Origin: an uncultured Blastocatellia bacterium
GTDB taxonomy: Bacteria > Acidobacteriota > Blastocatellia > HR10
Length of the DNA: 64,000 bases
Assembly: GCA_937934295.1 (NCBI GenBank)
Contig: CALHAI010000007.1
Span: forward strand, 62,001 to 126,000
Direction: 5' to 3'
Below, one piece after another: positions 61,643-64,000 of the stretch. The translations under genes and the position numbers were made by a program. The stretch's first letter is position 1. The number at the start of each line of letters is the position of its first letter. Under the pieces are notes generated by a model, which saw only the letters and a list, made by a program, of their open reading frames with translations, did no database searches and was not told where the DNA came from.

Positions 61643-61843
61643 TCAATGATCGACCCTCCTCACTTCAGATCCCCCCTTCCGGCGCCGGACGATCGGCACC
61701 TCCTCCTCCGATGCGGCTTCCGTGGGCTCCGACGGACGCCCTGCCGATGTCGCCCGCTGTTTTTTGTTCTTCCAGATCAAGACGGCGATGCCGCCATAGA
61801 AAGCGGCGACGAGCAGTAAGACGACGATAATTTCGATATTCAT
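61643..61843 (-). CDS. Small single-pass membrane protein upstream of gpgS
   Basis: A 66-residue protein. MNIEIIVVLLLVAAFYGGIAVLIW is one transmembrane helix, followed by a charged cytoplasmic tail (KNKKQRATSAG...EEEVPIVRRRKGGSEVRRVDH). GGGGAGGGG precedes the ATG at 61843. No homology recognised. It ends 57 bases before gpgS and is probably in the same transcript; a small regulator or anchor is possible. Confidence 0.6.
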   Translation of the reverse strand: MNIEIIVVLLLVAAFYGGIAVLIWKNKKQRATSAGRPSEPTEAASEEEVPIVRRRKGGSEVRRVDH

Positions 61844-61910
61844 GCACCCCTCCCCGATGAAGACCTTCGCTCCGAGCGAAGGAGAACGCGGGAGATTCAC
61901 AACCGGGAGC

Positions 61911-62324
61911 TTACGAGTTCGCCACCATGTTCCCGCTCAACAGGGGAGGAGCGCGTTTGATCGGCAGGCGATGGGCGACAAGATGAAGGAGAAGATCTTC
62001 GCGCTCATCCTCGCCCAAGCCGCTCCCGCTCGACTCCAGGGCGAAGAGCCGGGCGCGCAGAGGCAAAACGGCGAGCTGGCTCTGAATGCGTTTCTCGGGT
62101 CGAGCGCTCTGCAGGATGGGTTTGGAGGGATCGGCCGAAGAGGATGAGGGCGATGTCCCGGACATCGCCCGAAACGGTCGGCGAAGCCAGACGCGTGCGC
62201 CCTCTTCTCCTTCAGAAGCGGCACCGACGAATGCGGGCACCAGCAAGAGACAGAGGAAGAGACTCAACCAAAAAGAACGGACCCACCCTTGACGAAAGCC
62301 CCATTGTCTCTTGCGAACCCGCAT
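61911..62324 (-). CDS. Secreted or anchored protein of unknown function
   Basis: A 137-residue protein. ATG 62324 gives a basic start (MRVRKRQWGFRQGW) and a strong hydrophobic signal (VRSFWLSLFLCLLLVPAFVGAA). The mature part is Ser-, Pro- and Arg-rich (SGTSPSSSSADPSKP), then ends with a short helix (EDEREDLLLHLVAHRLPIKRA). Composition is unlike the well-folded neighbours. No promoter or ribosome site stands out, so this is a weaker call than its neighbours. Confidence 0.45.
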   Translation of the reverse strand: MRVRKRQWGFRQGWVRSFWLSLFLCLLLVPAFVGAASEGEEGARVWLRRPFRAMSGTSPSSSSADPSKPILQSARPEKRIQSQLAVLPLRARLFALESSGSGLGEDEREDLLLHLVAHRLPIKRAPPLLSGNMVANS

Positions 62325-62412
62325 CGTCGCTTCGAGTATAGGGAGCCACCCCACCGCCTGTCAAGTACGATGCCTTTCGAGGAAACGCGCCCGGATCAGC
62401 CACCTCGCCCGC

Positions 62413-63333
62413 TCACCCCCTCCACCGCTCCCATCCCCTCCCCTCGTGCTCGAAATGAAAGATCGTCGGATGCATCACCTCGGCGAGGATCTCCAGGGAT
62501 TCGACCAGGCGCGGTCCTGGCCGATTGAAGAACTGATTCCCATCGGCCAAAATGACGCGATCGGTACGCACAGCGCGAAGCTGTGACCACTTGGGCCGAC
62601 GCATCAGCCACGACATCTCGCGGCGCGTGCGCGCGCGATCGAATCCGCAAGGAGCGATCAGAAGTATGTCCGGATCCTTCTCCACCACCTCTTCCCACGC
62701 GATCCAGGGGGAATGGCGGCCGGCCTCGCCGAAGAGATTCACGCCTCCGGCCATCTCGATCAACTCGGGCATCCAGTTCCCCCCGGCCATAAGCGGCTCG
62801 ATCCATTCGATGAAAGCGACCGTCGGTTTCGGCGAGAGCGTGCGCGCGCATTCGGCGATCTCGTGCATACGGCCCTGAAGCTCGGCGACGAGCGCTTCAC
62901 CGCGCTCGGCCGCGTCAAGCGCATGGGCGACGCGCCGAATGTCTTCCCAGACATCCGCCACGGTGTTCGGCTCCAGCGAGACGATGCGGATCGGTCCCTT
63001 GAGCCATGCGCGAACGGCCTCCTCGACGTCGCGCACGTTGACGGCGCAGACGGCGCAATGTGACTGCGTCACGATCACTTCTGGACGCAGCTCGCGCAGG
63101 CGCTCCTCATGCACGCGATAGACCGAGAGCCCGTCCCGCACGATCGCTCTCACCCGCTCGTCAATCTCAAAGCTCCAGCCCTCGACCGGGAACTTCGGCT
63201 CCGTGCACACGGGCAATCGCCGAACCGACTCCGGATAGTCGCACTCGTGCGATCGCCCAACCAGATGCTCCTCAAAACCGAGCGCGCAGATGATCTCCGT
63301 CGCGCTCGCGATCAACGAGACGATGCGCGGCAT
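62413..63333 (-). CDS. Cobalamin/metal-chelate binding protein (BtuF-like, periplasmic-binding fold)
   Basis: A 306-residue protein. MPRIVSLIASATEIICALGFEEHLVGRSHECDYPESVRRLPVC is the BtuF/FecB family start, here without a signal peptide. VIVTQSHCAVCAVNVRDVEEAV, VVSLEPNTVADVWEDIRRVAHAL, and GGVNLFGEAGRHSPWIAWEEVVEKDPDILLIAPCGFD follow. The cytoplasmic clade is often called cobalamin-binding protein. AGAAGGAGGGGG precedes ATG 63333. It overlaps the C-terminus of the glutaminyl cyclase by 62 bases. Function within the cell is unclear. Confidence 0.85.
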   Translation of the reverse strand: MPRIVSLIASATEIICALGFEEHLVGRSHECDYPESVRRLPVCTEPKFPVEGWSFEIDERVRAIVRDGLSVYRVHEERLRELRPEVIVTQSHCAVCAVNVRDVEEAVRAWLKGPIRIVSLEPNTVADVWEDIRRVAHALDAAERGEALVAELQGRMHEIAECARTLSPKPTVAFIEWIEPLMAGGNWMPELIEMAGGVNLFGEAGRHSPWIAWEEVVEKDPDILLIAPCGFDRARTRREMSWLMRRPKWSQLRAVRTDRVILADGNQFFNRPGPRLVESLEILAEVMHPTIFHFEHEGRGWERWRG

Positions 63334-64000
63334 GGCGCGCCCCCTCCTTCTCCATCAGTGGTGGAAGCGAACACTCGCGACCCGAGGAACCGGCCTTCCT
63401 CCGCAACCGAATCTCGAAGAGTTTCGGCCAGAGCTTGCCCGTCACGAAGAGCCGATCGCGCGTGGCATCGTAAGCGATGCCGTTGAGCACGTCCACCGGG
63501 CGCGCGTGATCTTCCGGGCCCAGCAGTCCCGAGAGGTCAACCCATCCGAGGACCCGACCCGTCTGTGGCGAGAGGCGCACGAGGCACTCCGTCTGCCAGA
63601 CGTTGGCGTAGATCTCCCCCCGCACGTATTCCAGCTCGTTCAGGAACCACACGGGACGGCCTCGATCGTGCACCAGCAGACGCTTCACTTCGCGAAACGC
63701 CTCCGGATCCAAGAAATAGAGCGTCGCCGTCCCATCGCTCCGAATGAGCCATCGCCCGTCGTGCGTGAGCCCCCACCCCTCGGTCGCATACGTGAACGTC
63801 CGCAGCAAGCGAAACGTCTCCTTCTCATACACGAATCCCGTGCGCTCACGCCAGGTGAGTTGGATGAGCCGATCCCCCCAAATCGTCAGGCCTTCGCCGA
63901 AGAATTCCGGCGGCAGATTATGAATCTTCACGACCCGCCCCGTCTCCAGCTCCACCTTTCGCAAAGACGAGCGCCCATGAAGCCCCGTGCTCTCATAGAG
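63272..64000 (-). CDS. Glutaminyl-peptide cyclotransferase (bacterial/plant type), N-terminus outside window
   Basis: A frame that is open to the right edge, reading LYESTGLHGRSSLRKVELETGRVV on entry, then PPEFFGEGLTIWGDRLIQLTWRERTGFVYEKETFRLLRTFTY, TEGWGLTHDGRWLIRSDGTATLYFLDPEAF, LNELEYVRGEIYANVWQTECLVRLSPQTGRVLGWVDLSGLL, and LNGIAYDATRDRLFVTGKLWPKLFEIRL. This is a five-bladed beta-propeller glutamine cyclotransferase that forms pyroglutamate at protein N-termini. The final 40 residues (KAGSSGRECS...) overlap the BtuF-like start and look like read-through. The true start lies beyond 64000. Confidence 0.9.
   Translation of the reverse strand, partial: LYESTGLHGRSSLRKVELETGRVVKIHNLPPEFFGEGLTIWGDRLIQLTWRERTGFVYEKETFRLLRTFTYATEGWGLTHDGRWLIRSDGTATLYFLDPEAFREVKRLLVHDRGRPVWFLNELEYVRGEIYANVWQTECLVRLSPQTGRVLGWVDLSGLLGPEDHARPVDVLNGIAYDATRDRLFVTGKLWPKLFEIRLRRKAGSSGRECSLPPLMEKEGARHAAHRLVDRERDGDHLRARF

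Overview
The window is a gene-dense stretch of a GC-rich bacterial chromosome. It carries about 66 protein genes, one tmRNA gene, one clear intrinsic terminator and many short or overlapping junctions. I see no insertion sequence, prophage, CRISPR array, tRNA or rRNA gene. The cell is evidently diderm: there is a TolC-type outer-membrane protein, a TonB/ExbB/ExbD system, Lnt and a SurA-like lipoprotein. FO (F420) synthesis genes, an S46 dipeptidyl-peptidase, a glucosylglycerate-type solute operon and a Gly-Val-Pro-rich TonB protein together suggest a (possibly thermophilic) member of the Acidobacteriota. That assignment is inference from gene content; no marker phylogeny could be run.

Layout. 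1-7.9 kb: a truncated TolC-like protein, secreted M20 and M14 peptidases, a PlsC acyltransferase, an RNase H-fold exonuclease and proline dehydrogenase. 8.1-10.6 kb: cofG-cofH. 10.6-15.2 kb: tgt-yajC-secD-secF, the classic queuosine/Sec-translocase operon. 15.2-18.8 kb: tonB-exbB-exbD-exbD-TPR, with its own promoter and a terminator. 18.9-22.8 kb: rel, ridA, rpmB (opposite strand) and a SurA-like lipoprotein. 22.8-28.2 kb, minus strand: a tightly overlapped block running rightmost to leftmost as tmRNA, coiled-coil gene, rph, lipoprotein-size unknown, prmC, HIT, dapF, DUF2007-like, comF. 28.2-36.2 kb: cation efflux, a MNT/HEPN pair, amidohydrolase, NAD-isocitrate dehydrogenase, M28 peptidase and amino-acid permease. 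36.2-38.7 kb: xseA-xseB-farnesyl-diphosphate synthase. 38.7-46.8 kb, minus: envelope genes (lnt, SPOR, slipin, NfeD), two unknowns, a long-chain prenyl synthase, YraN and a SnoaL-like secreted protein. 47.3-49.4 kb: HD protein, folD, a PNPOx-like protein. 49.5-57.7 kb, minus: M23 peptidase, DHH phosphoesterase, an unknown coupled to RqcH, RqcH, RDD protein, S46 peptidase. 57.9-64 kb: murJ, then the minus-strand GpgS/GpgP operon, a BtuF-like protein and a glutaminyl cyclase cut by the window edge.

Themes. Many products act in the envelope or outside the cytoplasm, and there is a strong peptide-scavenging set (M14, M20, M28, S46, APC permease, proline dehydrogenase). Ribosome rescue is represented twice, by tmRNA and by RqcH. 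Promoter-like sites recur with TTGACN, an 18-base spacer and an extended -10 of the form TGC-TANNNT. Several of these lie so close to the start codon that the mRNA would have almost no leader.

The most unusual observations are a DapF-family protein in which both catalytic cysteines are serine, an MNT/HEPN pair whose nucleotidyltransferase has lost its second active-site aspartate, a small secreted-protein gene apparently broken by two frameshifts, and an uncharacterised coiled-coil protein translationally coupled to RqcH.
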